Assembly (NCBI GenBank): GCA_964405335.1
Contig: CAYONP010000003.1
Span: 1 to 64,000, forward strand
DNA from: CAYONP01 sp964405335
GTDB lineage: Bacteria; Armatimonadota; UBA10988
DNA length: 64,000 nucleotides
Direction: 5' to 3'
The position numbers and the translations under genes were made by a program. Positions 1-8,265 of this stretch are shown here, in pieces (the first letter of the stretch is position 1; each line of letters opens with the position of its first letter). The notes under the pieces are model-generated. The model worked only from the letters and a program-made list of their open reading frames with translations. It did not search any database and was not told the origin of the DNA.

Positions 1-2
1 AA

Positions 3-174
3 GCGGACCACGGCCGGCGAGGTCGTCGGCCCTGGTCCGCGGTGCGGACCCTACAGCGGAAGCGGACCACGGCCGGCGAGGTCGTCGGCCCTGGTCCGCG
101 GTGCGGACCCTACAGCGGAAGCGGACCACGGCCGGCGAGGTCGTCGGCCCTGGTCCGCGGTGCGGACCCTACAT
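3..174. repeat. 59-bp tandem hairpin repeat, three copies
   Basis: Copies begin at 3, 62 and 121 with a period of 59 bp. The third copy diverges after about 172. Each unit contains an inverted repeat: GCGGACCACGGCC pairs with GGCCCTGGTCCGC with one mismatch, around a loop of about 12 nt. The array continues to the left edge, so the copy number is unknown. It lies about 30 bp beyond the stop of the minus-strand oxidoreductase gene, where a terminator could sit. Confidence 0.9.
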
Positions 175-201
175 CAAGAGCCGCAAGCGGGTTGGCCGGT
201 G

Positions 202-1287
202 TCACGGCCGGGTCCACTCCTCGTGGCAACTCTTGGTGCGGGGGGTGTAGGGGAGGTCGATCCGCCGGCCGGTGCGCGCCGACTCATAGGCGGCAAACAG
301 CATCTCCATCACCGCGCGGCCGTCCTCGCCACGGCAGAGCGGCGGAGTGCCGTCGCCGACGCAGTCGACGAAATGCTGCATTTCCTGCGGGAAGCCGTAG
401 TTCCAGGCCTCCTCGAAGATGGGGAAGGTCCACCCGGCCGACGAGCCGGCTTTCTCGACCACGTAGCTGCCGTACCCCTTGGCGCTGTAGCACTCGAGCG
501 CGTTGCCGTGGAGCAGGTCGGCGTAGATCACGCCCTCGCTGCCATAGGCCTCGGCGCGGTCGTCCATCCCGCCCGGCTTGGCCCATGACTCCTCGGCAAT
601 CGTCTGCACGCCGCCCTCGAAGCGGGTCAGCAGGATGCTGTTGTCATCACCGGCGGTGCGTTCGCCGTGGACAAAGGTACCCATGTCGGCGTAGATCGAC
701 AGCGCGCGGGCGCCGTTGAGTAGCCAGCGGAAGAACTGCAGCGCGTGGCAGCCCATGTCGAGCGCCACACCGCCGCCGGAGCGCTCGACGTTCCAGAACC
801 AGGGCTTGTGCGGCCCGTCGTGTTTCTCGCTCTGCTTGAGCAGATAGACCCGGCCGACCGCCCCCTCGTCGAGCAACTGCTTGAGCCGCACATACTTCGG
901 CGCGAAGCAGAGCTCCTCGGCATAGCAGAGCAGCACGCCCGCCTCGGCGCAGGCGGCGATCATCTGGTCGGCCTCGTCCAGGCTGCGACAGAGCGGCTTT
1001 TCGCAGATCACGTGCTTGGCCGCGTCGGCCGCGGCGAGGGTCACCTCACAGTGCAGGTCGTTCGGGCAGGCGATCAGCACCAAGTCGACCTCGGGATGCT
1101 CGACCAACTCGCGGTAGTCGGTGCAGGCATGGGCGACGCCGAACCGCTTGGCAAACGCCTCGGCGTGGCCCGGGGTGGGCGAGGCGACGGCGGTCAGCCG
1201 CGCGCCGCGCACGTGGCGCGCGATCGAGTCGGCGTGGATCTCCGCCACGAAGCCCGAACCCACCACCCCGACGCGGACGGTCTCCAC
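202..1287 (-). CDS. Gfo/Idh/MocA-family NAD(P)-dependent oxidoreductase
   Basis: This 361-residue protein has the family layout: an N-terminal Rossmann fold (RVGVVGSGFVAEIH near residue 5) and the CEKPL dinucleotide-site motif near residue 95, then the C-terminal alpha/beta domain with GGGVALDMGCHALQ, where the histidine is a usual catalytic residue. Such enzymes oxidise or reduce sugars, inositols or aldoses; the substrate cannot be read from sequence. The GTG start at 1287 is chosen because GGAGGG lies just upstream and the Rossmann motif begins directly after it. A longer upstream reading overlaps the next gene. It lies 44 nt downstream of the methyltransferase gene on the same strand and may share its transcript. 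A second family member is at 32302-33297. Confidence 0.9.
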   Translation of the reverse strand: METVRVGVVGSGFVAEIHADSIARHVRGARLTAVASPTPGHAEAFAKRFGVAHACTDYRELVEHPEVDLVLIACPNDLHCEVTLAAADAAKHVICEKPLCRSLDEADQMIAACAEAGVLLCYAEELCFAPKYVRLKQLLDEGAVGRVYLLKQSEKHDGPHKPWFWNVERSGGGVALDMGCHALQFFRWLLNGARALSIYADMGTFVHGERTAGDDNSILLTRFEGGVQTIAEESWAKPGGMDDRAEAYGSEGVIYADLLHGNALECYSAKGYGSYVVEKAGSSAGWTFPIFEEAWNYGFPQEMQHFVDCVGDGTPPLCRGEDGRAVMEMLFAAYESARTGRRIDLPYTPRTKSCHEEWTRP

Positions 1288-1331
1288 GGCTACCCTCCAT
1301 CCGACTGGCAGACGATTGGCGCCGCCCGGCC

Positions 1332-2867
1332 CTACTCCTGCCAGCGGCGGGCGATCACGGCGCGCTCGGCCGCCGTCACGCCGTAGGCCCGGTCGACGTC
1401 GGCCTCGGTGCGCAAGTCGAGCGCCGTATTCGGCACCGGAATCGCGCCGAGCGCGAAGGCCTCGATGTTGACCTGGATGAACCGGTCGGCATACCAGCGG
1501 TTGACCAGCCGGCTGTTGAGCAGCACGGCCAGCGCGGCGACCGACCAGTCGCCGCGGGGCAGTACCATGACCAGGTTGTTGCTGACCACATACTCGCCGC
1601 GCGGATCGGACGCGGCGACCAGCCGGTCGGCCAGCGCCGGCTTGCGCATGGCGTGGAGCAGTACTTTCGGCCGGCGCATCCGCGTCTGCTCGGCGGCGGG
1701 CCGCCGGGCTAGCGCCGCCGCCGAGATGCCGGCGCCGGCGTGCCGGATGACGCCCCGGCCAACCTCGGCGGCTCGGGTCAGCACCGGGATCGCCCCGCCG
1801 CCGAGCAGCGGCAGCAGGCGGGTCTTGTAGATCCCGTCGTGGATTTCGGCCACCTCGGCCAGGCGCGGCAGCGGTTGCAGCCGCTCCCACAGCGGCGCCA
1901 GCGCCTCGTCGGCACCGACGGCGAAGACCGCCTTGGGCTCGGCCAGCCACGACTCACGGCGGATTCGGGCGCGGGTCTGCCAGTCGATCGGCGGCGGCTT
2001 CGCGCGGTTCAGGCCGTACGTGCGGACCTCGATGGGCGCGCTGCCGGGCCGCGCGCGCTGCAGCACCACCACGGTCGGCACGATGTCGAGCGCGGCGGTG
2101 AAGATGCCCTTGCGGTAGACCTCGACGCGGTGCAGCCGCACCTCGGTCAGCAGCCAGCGCCGCAGTGGCTCGGCGCGGAGCGTGCTGAGCCAGCTCTCGG
2201 GCAGCACGAAGGCCAGCCGCCCGCCGGCGGCGAGCCGGTCCGCCGAGGCGGTCAGAAAGACGGCGGCGGAGCAGACCTCGCCCTTCACCGGGCCCAGTTC
2301 GTCACCGAGCCGGGCGATCAGCGCCGCGCGGGTCGCGGGGTCGGTGCGCACGCCCCACGGGGGATTGCCGACGATCGTCCGCCAGCCGTCGCTCGTGTCG
2401 AGCAGTCCGTCGCTGAGCGTCACCAGCCGGCTGCAGAGCTCGGCCGGCAGGCAGGCGAGCGCCAGGGCCATGCGCGCGGCGAGCACCGCCAGCGGGTCGC
2501 GGTCGGTGCCGTGGAGCTGCTCGGCGGGCAGCCCGGCGCGCAGCGCGCCGACCAGGAACGCGCCGGCGCCGCAGGCCGGATCGAGCAGCGGCGGCGCCGG
2601 CTCGACCACCTCGAGCAGGTGGTCGACCAGCCAGTCGGGCGTGTAGAAGGTGCCGCGCCGCCGGCCGTCGGCGCGGCAGAGCAGTTCGGCGGCTGCCGAC
2701 AGGTCGTCGACGCCGACGTCGGCCGGCTCGACCGGCTCGCCCAGGCCGCTCCACAGCGCCGGCTCCGCCTCGCCGCCGGCCAGGCCGCGGTAGACGCCGT
2801 GCAGCACCGCCGCGGGCGAGGCCCGTTGCAGGGCCTGGCTCAGTCGAACGGACAGCGACTCGGCCAC
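1332..2867 (-). CDS. Orphan N6-adenine DNA methyltransferase (Eco57I/TaqI-like)
   Basis: This protein of about 511 residues resembles class I N6-adenine methyltransferases. It has a TFYTP segment near residue 85, the SAM-binding motif DPACGAGAFLVGAL, an acidic GTDRDP motif, the catalytic NPPWG motif (an NPPY/W box) and the LPESWLST segment. The C-terminal half is TaqI-like and presumably recognises DNA. No restriction endonuclease or specificity subunit is adjacent, so it is either an orphan methylase or a fused restriction-modification remnant; the size is small for a type IIG enzyme. The GTG at 2867 is preferred over the GTG at 2882 because GGGAGG lies 8 nt before it. Its target sequence is unknown. 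Confidence 0.8.
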   Translation of the reverse strand: MAESLSVRLSQALQRASPAAVLHGVYRGLAGGEAEPALWSGLGEPVEPADVGVDDLSAAAELLCRADGRRRGTFYTPDWLVDHLLEVVEPAPPLLDPACGAGAFLVGALRAGLPAEQLHGTDRDPLAVLAARMALALACLPAELCSRLVTLSDGLLDTSDGWRTIVGNPPWGVRTDPATRAALIARLGDELGPVKGEVCSAAVFLTASADRLAAGGRLAFVLPESWLSTLRAEPLRRWLLTEVRLHRVEVYRKGIFTAALDIVPTVVVLQRARPGSAPIEVRTYGLNRAKPPPIDWQTRARIRRESWLAEPKAVFAVGADEALAPLWERLQPLPRLAEVAEIHDGIYKTRLLPLLGGGAIPVLTRAAEVGRGVIRHAGAGISAAALARRPAAEQTRMRRPKVLLHAMRKPALADRLVAASDPRGEYVVSNNLVMVLPRGDWSVAALAVLLNSRLVNRWYADRFIQVNIEAFALGAIPVPNTALDLRTEADVDRAYGVTAAERAVIARRWQE

Positions 2868-2917
2868 GGGCTCGCCTCCCACGCCGCCGCAGGCTATCCT
2901 ATCGGGTGGAGTCTGTC

Positions 2918-4306
2918 ATGGCCTGGGTCATCTTCCTCCCCCTGCTGGCCGGCGCGCCGGCCGACCGGATCCGCCCGTGGAGCGAGAACCCGCGCTACTG
3001 GCAGTACCAGGGCCGGCCGCTGCTGCTGCTCGGCGGCTCGCGCGAGGACAATCTGTTCCAGATCCCCGACCTGCGCGAGCAGCTCGAACTGCTCGCCTCG
3101 GTCGGCGGCAACTTCATCCGCAACACGATGAGCGACCGCGACCCGGGCGACGCCATGCCGTTCGAGCAGAACGCCGACGGCAAGTACGACCTGACCCAGC
3201 CGGGCCGCGACTACTGGCAGCGGTTCGACAACCTGTTGCGCTGGACGGCCGAACTCGGCATCATCGTCCAGATCGAGGTCTGGGACCGGTTCGACTACTC
3301 CGACGGCGGCGAGGTGCCGCTGTGGCAGCGCAGCCCCTGGAACCCGTCGCTGAACGTCAACTACACGCACCAGCAGACCGGCCTGGCCGAGCGCTATCCC
3401 GACCATCCCTGGCGCGATCGGCAGCCGTTCTTTCACACCATCCCCGGCATGCCGCTCTACGACGCCAAGCTCGAGCTCGTCCGCGAGTACCAGGAGCGGC
3501 ATGTGGCCACGCTGCTCGAGCACTCGCTGCCCTATGGCAACGTGCTCTACTGCATGAACAACGAGACCAGCACCGACCCGCGCTGGGGGCAGCATTGGAT
3601 GCGCTTCATCCGCGACCGGGCCGAGGCGGCGGGGGTCGACGTCTACGTCACCGACATGTTCGACGATGGCTACCAGCCGCACCAGTCGGCCAAGGTGCGG
3701 CAGCAGATCGACCAGCCCGAGCTGTACACCTTCATCGACATCTCGCAGGTCAACAGCCGGACCTTCGGCGAGGAGCACTGGCGGCGGGTCCGCTGGGTGA
3801 TTGAGCAGGTCGACGCGCTGCCGCGGCCGGTCAACCACGTCAAGATCTACTCCGACGGGCAGACCACGTGGGGCTCGGGCACGCCGCAAGACGGCCTCGA
3901 GCGGTTCTGGCGCGACCTTCTGGCCGGCTCGGCGGCGGTGCGCTTCCACCGGCCCGGCGCCGGCATCGGGCTCAACGAGCTGGCCCAGGGCTGCCTGAAG
4001 GCGGCCCGGCGGGTCGAGGCCATCGTGCCGTTCTGGGAGCTTAAGCCGCGGCTCGACCTGCTCGGCGAGCGCGATGAGAACGAGGCCTATCTGGCCGTCT
4101 CGCCGCGGGCCTATGTGCTCTTCTTCCCGCGCGGCGGCAGCGTGACGGTCGACCTGTCCGACCTGCCCGCGCCGCGCCGGATCCGCTGGGTCGAGGTCGC
4201 CACGGGTGAGGAGGGCGCGCCCACGGCCCTTCCCGACGGCGTGGCGGTGACCGTCACCGCGCCGGGCGAGCGGGCCCTGGTGGCGGTGATCGAGCCTGCC
4301 GGCTGA
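2918..4306 (+). CDS. Exported glycoside-hydrolase-like protein (DUF4038/apiosidase-like)
   Basis: This 462-residue protein begins with a short hydrophobic stretch (MAWVIFLPLLAGAPA) that looks like a signal peptide. The body reads as a TIM-barrel glycosidase: a GRPLLLLGGSREDN opening, a segment on a leading residue set GGNFIRNTMSDRD, and CMNNETSTDPRWG with an Asn-Glu pair of the kind used as acid/base in clan GH-A enzymes. The last 80 residues form a small beta domain (RAYVLFFPRGGSVTVDLSDL) like the collagen-binding-type domain that often follows DUF4038 domains. I infer polysaccharide or glycoside degradation outside the cytoplasm; the substrate is unknown. ATG 2918 is chosen because GGTGGAG lies 6 nt upstream and the signal peptide starts there. 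A TATCCT box lies at 2895-2900. Confidence 0.65.
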   Translation: MAWVIFLPLLAGAPADRIRPWSENPRYWQYQGRPLLLLGGSREDNLFQIPDLREQLELLASVGGNFIRNTMSDRDPGDAMPFEQNADGKYDLTQPGRDYWQRFDNLLRWTAELGIIVQIEVWDRFDYSDGGEVPLWQRSPWNPSLNVNYTHQQTGLAERYPDHPWRDRQPFFHTIPGMPLYDAKLELVREYQERHVATLLEHSLPYGNVLYCMNNETSTDPRWGQHWMRFIRDRAEAAGVDVYVTDMFDDGYQPHQSAKVRQQIDQPELYTFIDISQVNSRTFGEEHWRRVRWVIEQVDALPRPVNHVKIYSDGQTTWGSGTPQDGLERFWRDLLAGSAAVRFHRPGAGIGLNELAQGCLKAARRVEAIVPFWELKPRLDLLGERDENEAYLAVSPRAYVLFFPRGGSVTVDLSDLPAPRRIRWVEVATGEEGAPTALPDGVAVTVTAPGERALVAVIEPAG

Positions 4307-4364
4307 GGCAACTCACGCGAACCTAACCGCCGGCCGGCAGACTGGCCGCGCCGGGGAGTGCGAG

Positions 4365-5165
4365 GTGGCGATGAGCGAGGCGGCGTCGGTGGAGCGGCCG
4401 GTGGAATCCCCGCCGATCAAGGCCGAGGCAATCGACCTGGACTTCTACTACGGCGCGAACCAGGCGCTGCACGGCATCTCGCTGCCCATCCCCGAGCGGC
4501 AGGTGACGGCGCTGATCGGCCCGTCGGGCTGCGGCAAGTCGACCTTCCTGCGCTGCCTCAACCGCATGAACGACCTGATCGAGGGTACCCGCGTCGAGGG
4601 CACGATGCGGATCGACGGCGAGGACGTCAACGCGCCGTCGGTCGATGTGGTCGAGCTGCGCCGGCGGGTGGGGATGGTCTTTCAGCAGTCGAACCCGTTC
4701 CCCAAGTCGATCTTCGAGAACGTCGCCTACGGCCCGCGGATCCACGGCCTGCGCGACCGCGAACAGATCGCCGAGCTGGTCCGCAGCAGTCTGGAGGGTG
4801 CCGGCCTGTGGAGCGAGGTGAGCGACCGCCTGCAGGCCAGCGCGCTGGCGCTCTCGGGCGGGCAGCAGCAGCGCCTGTGCATCGCCCGCGCGCGGCCCGA
4901 CGAGCCCGAGGGGCTGCTTATGGACGAGCCGGCCCGCCCGCACGCCCCGCGGTCGACCGCGCGGATTGAGGACCTGATTGCTGAGCTGCGCGAGAACTAC
5001 ACGATTGTCATTGTCACCCACAACATGCAGCAGGCGGCGCGTGTCTCGGACCAGACGGCGTTCTTCTACGAGGGACGGTTGATTGAGTACGGCCCGACCA
5101 AGCGGATCTTCACCAATCCAACCGTGGCGCGGACACAGGACTACATCACCGGCCGGTTCGGCTGA
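4365..5165 (+). CDS. pstB: Phosphate ABC transporter ATP-binding protein PstB, with altered D-loop
   Basis: This 266-residue ATPase would energise the PstSCAB phosphate importer at the inner membrane. The Walker A GPSGCGKST is at residues 52-60, the Q-loop is VFQQSNPFPKS, the signature LSGGQQQR is at 163-170, Walker B LLMDE is at 184-188, and the switch histidine THN is at 218-220. The D-loop that should follow Walker B, normally ASALD, reads ARPHAPRS instead, and the residues between the signature and Walker B (RARPDEPEG) are also atypical, without any change of length or frame. No pstS, pstC or pstA is in the window. phoU follows 13 nt downstream. The start is GTG 4365 with GGGGAG upstream; ATG 4371 is an alternative. 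Confidence 0.92.
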   Translation: MAMSEAASVERPVESPPIKAEAIDLDFYYGANQALHGISLPIPERQVTALIGPSGCGKSTFLRCLNRMNDLIEGTRVEGTMRIDGEDVNAPSVDVVELRRRVGMVFQQSNPFPKSIFENVAYGPRIHGLRDREQIAELVRSSLEGAGLWSEVSDRLQASALALSGGQQQRLCIARARPDEPEGLLMDEPARPHAPRSTARIEDLIAELRENYTIVIVTHNMQQAARVSDQTAFFYEGRLIEYGPTKRIFTNPTVARTQDYITGRFG

Positions 5166-5178
5166 GGCGGGGTCACCC

Positions 5179-5865
5179 ATGTCGGTTCACCTGTTGCGCG
5201 AGATCGACTGGCTGAAGAAGCAGATCCTGGCCCTCGGCGCCGAGGTCGAGGGCGCGGTCGAGAAGGCCGTCGCCGCCATTGCGCAGCGTGACGCGCGCCT
5301 GGCCGGCGAGGTGATCGAGGGCGACCAGGTGATCGACCGGCACGAGGTCGAGATCGAGGAGGAGTGCCTCAAGATCCTCGCCCTGCACCAGCCGGTGGCG
5401 CACGACCTGCGGTTCATCGTCGCGGCGCTGAAGATGAATCACGAGATGGAGCGGATCGGCGACATGGCCGCCAACTTGGCCGAACGGGCGAGCGAACTGG
5501 CCGTGCTCGAGCCGCTGCCGCCGCCGTTCGCGTTTGGTGAGATGGCGCAGCACACGCTCTCGATGGTCCACCGCAGCCTCGACGCGCTGGTCAACGTCGA
5601 TGGTCAACTGGCGCGGCAGGTGTGGACCGACGATCGCGAGGTGGACGCCATCCACCGGGCTTCGTACGGTCAGATCAGTGACGCGATGGCGGGCGACCCG
5701 GCGCATGTGCGGGTCTACATCCAGTATCTCGGCGTGTCGCGGTTTCTCGAGCGCATCGCCGACAATGCGACCAACATCGCCAAGGACGTGCTGTACATGA
5801 CCGAGGGCGAGATCGTCCGCCATCGCGGGCGCGAGTTCCGGCTGCCACGCGAGGCGAGCGGCTGA
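5179..5865 (+). CDS. phoU: Phosphate-signalling protein PhoU
   Basis: This 228-residue all-helical cytoplasmic protein has the two-repeat PhoU architecture. The first repeat shows LKILALHQPVAHDLRFI followed by MNHEMERIGDMAANLAERA, the metal-binding E-RIGD-A-N pattern. The second repeat shows ISRFLERIADNATNIAKD-type spacing (VSRFLERIADNATNIA). PhoU links the Pst transporter to the PhoR/PhoB system and represses phosphate-starvation genes. Its position directly after pstB, with GAGGCGGGG upstream of ATG 5179, is the usual arrangement. No phoR or phoB lies in this window. A strong hairpin follows the stop codon by 9 nt, which suggests that the pstB-phoU transcript ends here. Confidence 0.95.
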   Translation: MSVHLLREIDWLKKQILALGAEVEGAVEKAVAAIAQRDARLAGEVIEGDQVIDRHEVEIEEECLKILALHQPVAHDLRFIVAALKMNHEMERIGDMAANLAERASELAVLEPLPPPFAFGEMAQHTLSMVHRSLDALVNVDGQLARQVWTDDREVDAIHRASYGQISDAMAGDPAHVRVYIQYLGVSRFLERIADNATNIAKDVLYMTEGEIVRHRGREFRLPREASG

Positions 5866-5874
5866 GTGGCCTCG

Positions 5875-5902
5875 GCCCCGGCCGAGCGGTCTCGGCCGGG
5901 GC
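5875..5902 (+). terminator. Hairpin after phoU
   Basis: GCCCCGGCCGAG and CTCGGCCGGGGC form a perfect 12-bp stem around a CGGT loop, 9 nt after the phoU stop. No T-tract follows, so terminator function is inferred from position and stem strength. Confidence 0.6.
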
Positions 5903-6377
5903 GCCGTTCCTGGCGGCGAGTACATCGAGAGTCGCCGCCGTCCCCCATCACTCCCCGGACGGCCAGGCCGCCGAACCGGCTGCTTGGCGGCCGCCCGAGG
6001 GCGACCGCCAAGCTCCCACCCGCCGGCATTCCTGGTCGCCTGTTAAGGTCCCCAGGCCCACCCACCGGCCGACCGCGGCGCTGGTCCCCCGACCGGCAGG
6101 CCGCGGCCAGCCGGTGTCGACGCCTCGCTGCCAAGTGGAGCAAGGCGCCAACTCCGTGGCCTCTGCCTACCAGCAGGAGTGCAAAGGGCGTGCCAAACCA
6201 CCGACCGCCTGGCGGCCGTTCGGTAGCGACTCGCCAACAGCGTGTCCGGCGAGGCCGGTGCCGTGCCGCCAGAGAGGCTGGACGCGCCGTTGGCGGCGTC
6301 ACGGCCGCGGTGGCGGTCGGTGAGGTGGGACGCGCCGTTGGCGGTCGGTGAGGTGGGACGCGCCGTTGGCGGCGTCC
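5903..6377. repeat. Gene-free interval with a 28-bp direct repeat
   Basis: I see no gene in this interval. At 6312-6367 there are two tandem 28-bp copies of a unit starting GGCGGTCGGTGAGGTGGG and ending CGCGCCGTT. Partial copies (GACGCGCCGTTGGCGGCGT) flank it at about 6280 and 6358, the last ending 2 bp before the stop of the first beta-barrel gene. Short ORFs here look like composition artefacts. Confidence 0.6.
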
Positions 6378-7094
6378 CTACTGGACGCGGTACTCGAACC
6401 CGACGGCCAGCACGCCGCGGAAGCCATTGGCGCCGGGGTCGACCTGGTGCGAGGGAAACCAGAGCTCGACCCGCGGGCCGAAGGTCAGCCCCGGCTCGAG
6501 TTCGGTGGCGAAGGCGAAGCGCAGGCCGCCATCGCTGAACAGGTCGATGCCGCGACCCGAGTCGAACCCGACCCAGGCCTCGGCCTCGAGTCGCCAGGGG
6601 TCGAGTTCCCAGGCATGGCGGAGGTCGCCACGGAGGTACAGGCCAACGGTCGACCCGACGTCGTACCAGGCGGTCACTGAGGGGCGCCAGTCGCCGCCGA
6701 GCGCCAGTCCGGCATAGGCCTCATAAGCGTCCTGCCCGCCGAACGCGGGCGAAGTGCGGGTGTTGTTGCGGTCGCGACAGACAAAGCCGGCGGTGACCGC
6801 CAGGCCGGCCGTCGGCCGCCAGGTCAGTCGGCCGTCGAGGTCGACCTCCTGCACGCCGCGCCCGCCGCCGAGCCGGAGCCACGACCAGGCCGAGATCTCG
6901 CCTTCGAGCCGGTCGCTCAGCGGCCGCGTGAGGTAGGCGCTGGCGGCCAGGCCGGCGCTCGGGCCGAGCGGTGCGCCGCGGAAGACGTAGCGTTGGGCCA
7001 GGGCGACGCCCAGACCGGACTCGGTCTGGCCGCACGCCGGCGCCGCGGCGAGCGCTGCGAAGGCCAGGCCAAGGAGCCAACGGCGCGGGTGCAT
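6378..7094 (-). CDS. Outer-membrane beta-barrel-like exported protein, paralogue 1 of 3
   Basis: This 238-residue protein has a clear signal peptide (MHPRRWLLGLAFAALAAAPACG). The mature part alternates hydrophobic and polar residues with many Tyr, Trp and Gly, ending in an aromatic-rich strand (GFEYRVQ), as in small outer-membrane barrels. It shares the signatures QRYVFRGAPLGPSAGL, GRGVQEVDLDG, DSGRGIDLFSDGG and LWFPSHQVDPG with the next gene upstream (7207-7992) and, more weakly, with 8266-9018. The function is not recognisable; small porin or surface protein is the safest reading. It is the last of three same-strand paralogues, so tandem duplication is likely. Confidence 0.75.
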   Translation of the reverse strand: MHPRRWLLGLAFAALAAAPACGQTESGLGVALAQRYVFRGAPLGPSAGLAASAYLTRPLSDRLEGEISAWSWLRLGGGRGVQEVDLDGRLTWRPTAGLAVTAGFVCRDRNNTRTSPAFGGQDAYEAYAGLALGGDWRPSVTAWYDVGSTVGLYLRGDLRHAWELDPWRLEAEAWVGFDSGRGIDLFSDGGLRFAFATELEPGLTFGPRVELWFPSHQVDPGANGFRGVLAVGFEYRVQ

Positions 7095-7154
7095 GGTTCG
7101 CCTCGGGAGTCGGCCGTTGGTTGGCCACCGCGCGGGCCGCCCCTCCCCAACGAG

Positions 7155-7187
7155 CGAGCCGCCCGCGCTGGCAGCGCGGGCGGCTCG
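7155..7187 (-). terminator. Hairpin between barrel paralogues 1 and 2
   Basis: CGAGCCGCCCGCGCTG and its exact reverse complement form a 16-bp arm pair with almost no loop. The hairpin lies 20 nt beyond the stop of the minus-strand gene 7207-7992 and is a plausible Rho-independent terminator for it, though without a clear U-tract. Confidence 0.65.
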
Positions 7188-7206
7188 TGGTAGCAGGTCA
7201 GCAGGA

Positions 7207-7992
7207 TCAGTAGGTCTTGTTGTAGGCAAAGCCCACGGACAGGACGCCACGGAAGCTGCTGGTGGTCGGGTCGACCTGGTTCGAGGGGAACCAGAGGTCG
7301 AGCGCCGGCCCGAAGGTCAGGCCCTCTTCCAGCTCGGTGCTGAAGGCCAGGCGGACGCCGGCGTCGCTGAAGGTGTCGATGCCGCGACCGAAGTCGAGGC
7401 CGATCCACCCGTCGGCGTCGAGCCACCAGCCGTCGATGCCGTACTCGGTCAGGTCCCACGAATGACCGATGCCGCCAACGACGTACAGGCCGGCAGAGCC
7501 GCCGCCGTCGACGGGCCGGCCGGTGCCGACCACATTGGCGAGGTCATAGTAGGCATAGACCGACGGCCGGAGCCAGTGGTCGAAGTCGAGTCCGCCGTAC
7601 GCCTCATAGGTGTCCGGGCCGGCAAAGGCCGGCGAGGCACCCGAGTTGTTGTTGTCGTAGTAGACGAACCCGCCGGTGACCGACAACCGGCCGTCGAAGA
7701 TGCCCGGCACCCAGGTGATCGAACCATCGAGGTCGACTTCCTGAATGCCGCGGCCGGCATCGAGGCTGGTCCAGTTCCAGACGTAGGCCGTGGCCGACAG
7801 CGTGTCGGTAAAGCCGTAGCTCGCATAGGCGTCGGACTGCAGGCCAACGCCGGGCGATGACAGGCCACCACGGAACACGTAGCGGTGGACCAGCGCGGTG
7901 CTGATCCCGGTGTCAAGGCCTAGTTCGGCCTTGGCCGTCGCGCCGCACAGCAGCAGAGCCGCCATGGCCGCGACAACAGTGTATCTCCGCAT
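7207..7992 (-). CDS. Outer-membrane beta-barrel-like exported protein, paralogue 2 of 3
   Basis: This 261-residue exported protein starts with the signal peptide MRRYTVVAAMAALLLCGATAKA; ATG 7992 is preceded by GGGAG. It closely matches paralogue 1: VHRYVFRGGLSSPGVGL, GRGIQEVDLDGSITW, YYDNNNSGASPAFAGPDTYEAY, DFGRGIDTFSDAGVRLAFSTEL and LWFPSNQVDPTTSSFRGVL. The conserved FPS-QVDP motif sits before the last predicted strand. Alternating strands and an aromatic C-terminus support an outer-membrane barrel. Each of the upper two paralogues is followed by its own hairpin, so they are probably transcribed separately. The role is unknown. Confidence 0.75.
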   Translation of the reverse strand: MRRYTVVAAMAALLLCGATAKAELGLDTGISTALVHRYVFRGGLSSPGVGLQSDAYASYGFTDTLSATAYVWNWTSLDAGRGIQEVDLDGSITWVPGIFDGRLSVTGGFVYYDNNNSGASPAFAGPDTYEAYGGLDFDHWLRPSVYAYYDLANVVGTGRPVDGGGSAGLYVVGGIGHSWDLTEYGIDGWWLDADGWIGLDFGRGIDTFSDAGVRLAFSTELEEGLTFGPALDLWFPSNQVDPTTSSFRGVLSVGFAYNKTY

Positions 7993-8212
7993 CGGCTCCC
8001 TTTCCGCGCCGCTACCGCGTTCTTTCAGCTCAATAGCAGCGCCTGTTGGACCCAGGATCATACCAAGGTCCAACCTGATGTCAAATCGGTCTTCGGCTCG
8101 CTGGACACTAGACCGATTCGGCTGTTCGACACCCAAACGGACGATTCGATGCGCCGAGGCGTCCCCTCGCCGGTGAAGAATTAACCGCCGCGCAATCGTC
8201 CGGCGCGAATCA

Positions 8213-8246
8213 CGAAACGGCCCGTGCGGCTGCACAGGCCGTTTCG
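8213..8246 (-). terminator. Hairpin after barrel paralogue 3
   Basis: CGAAACGGCC and GGCCGTTTCG form a 10-bp outer stem with further GTGC/GCAC pairing inside. It lies 20 nt past the stop of the minus-strand gene 8266-9018 and is likely its terminator. Confidence 0.65.
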
Positions 8247-8265
8247 AGGCCTCCCCAGGCCGAGG

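Noticed and set aside
202..1950. 582-residue reading of the first oxidoreductase
   Set aside because: The extension overlaps the methyltransferase gene and is not Rossmann-like; GGAGGG before GTG 1287 fixes the start.
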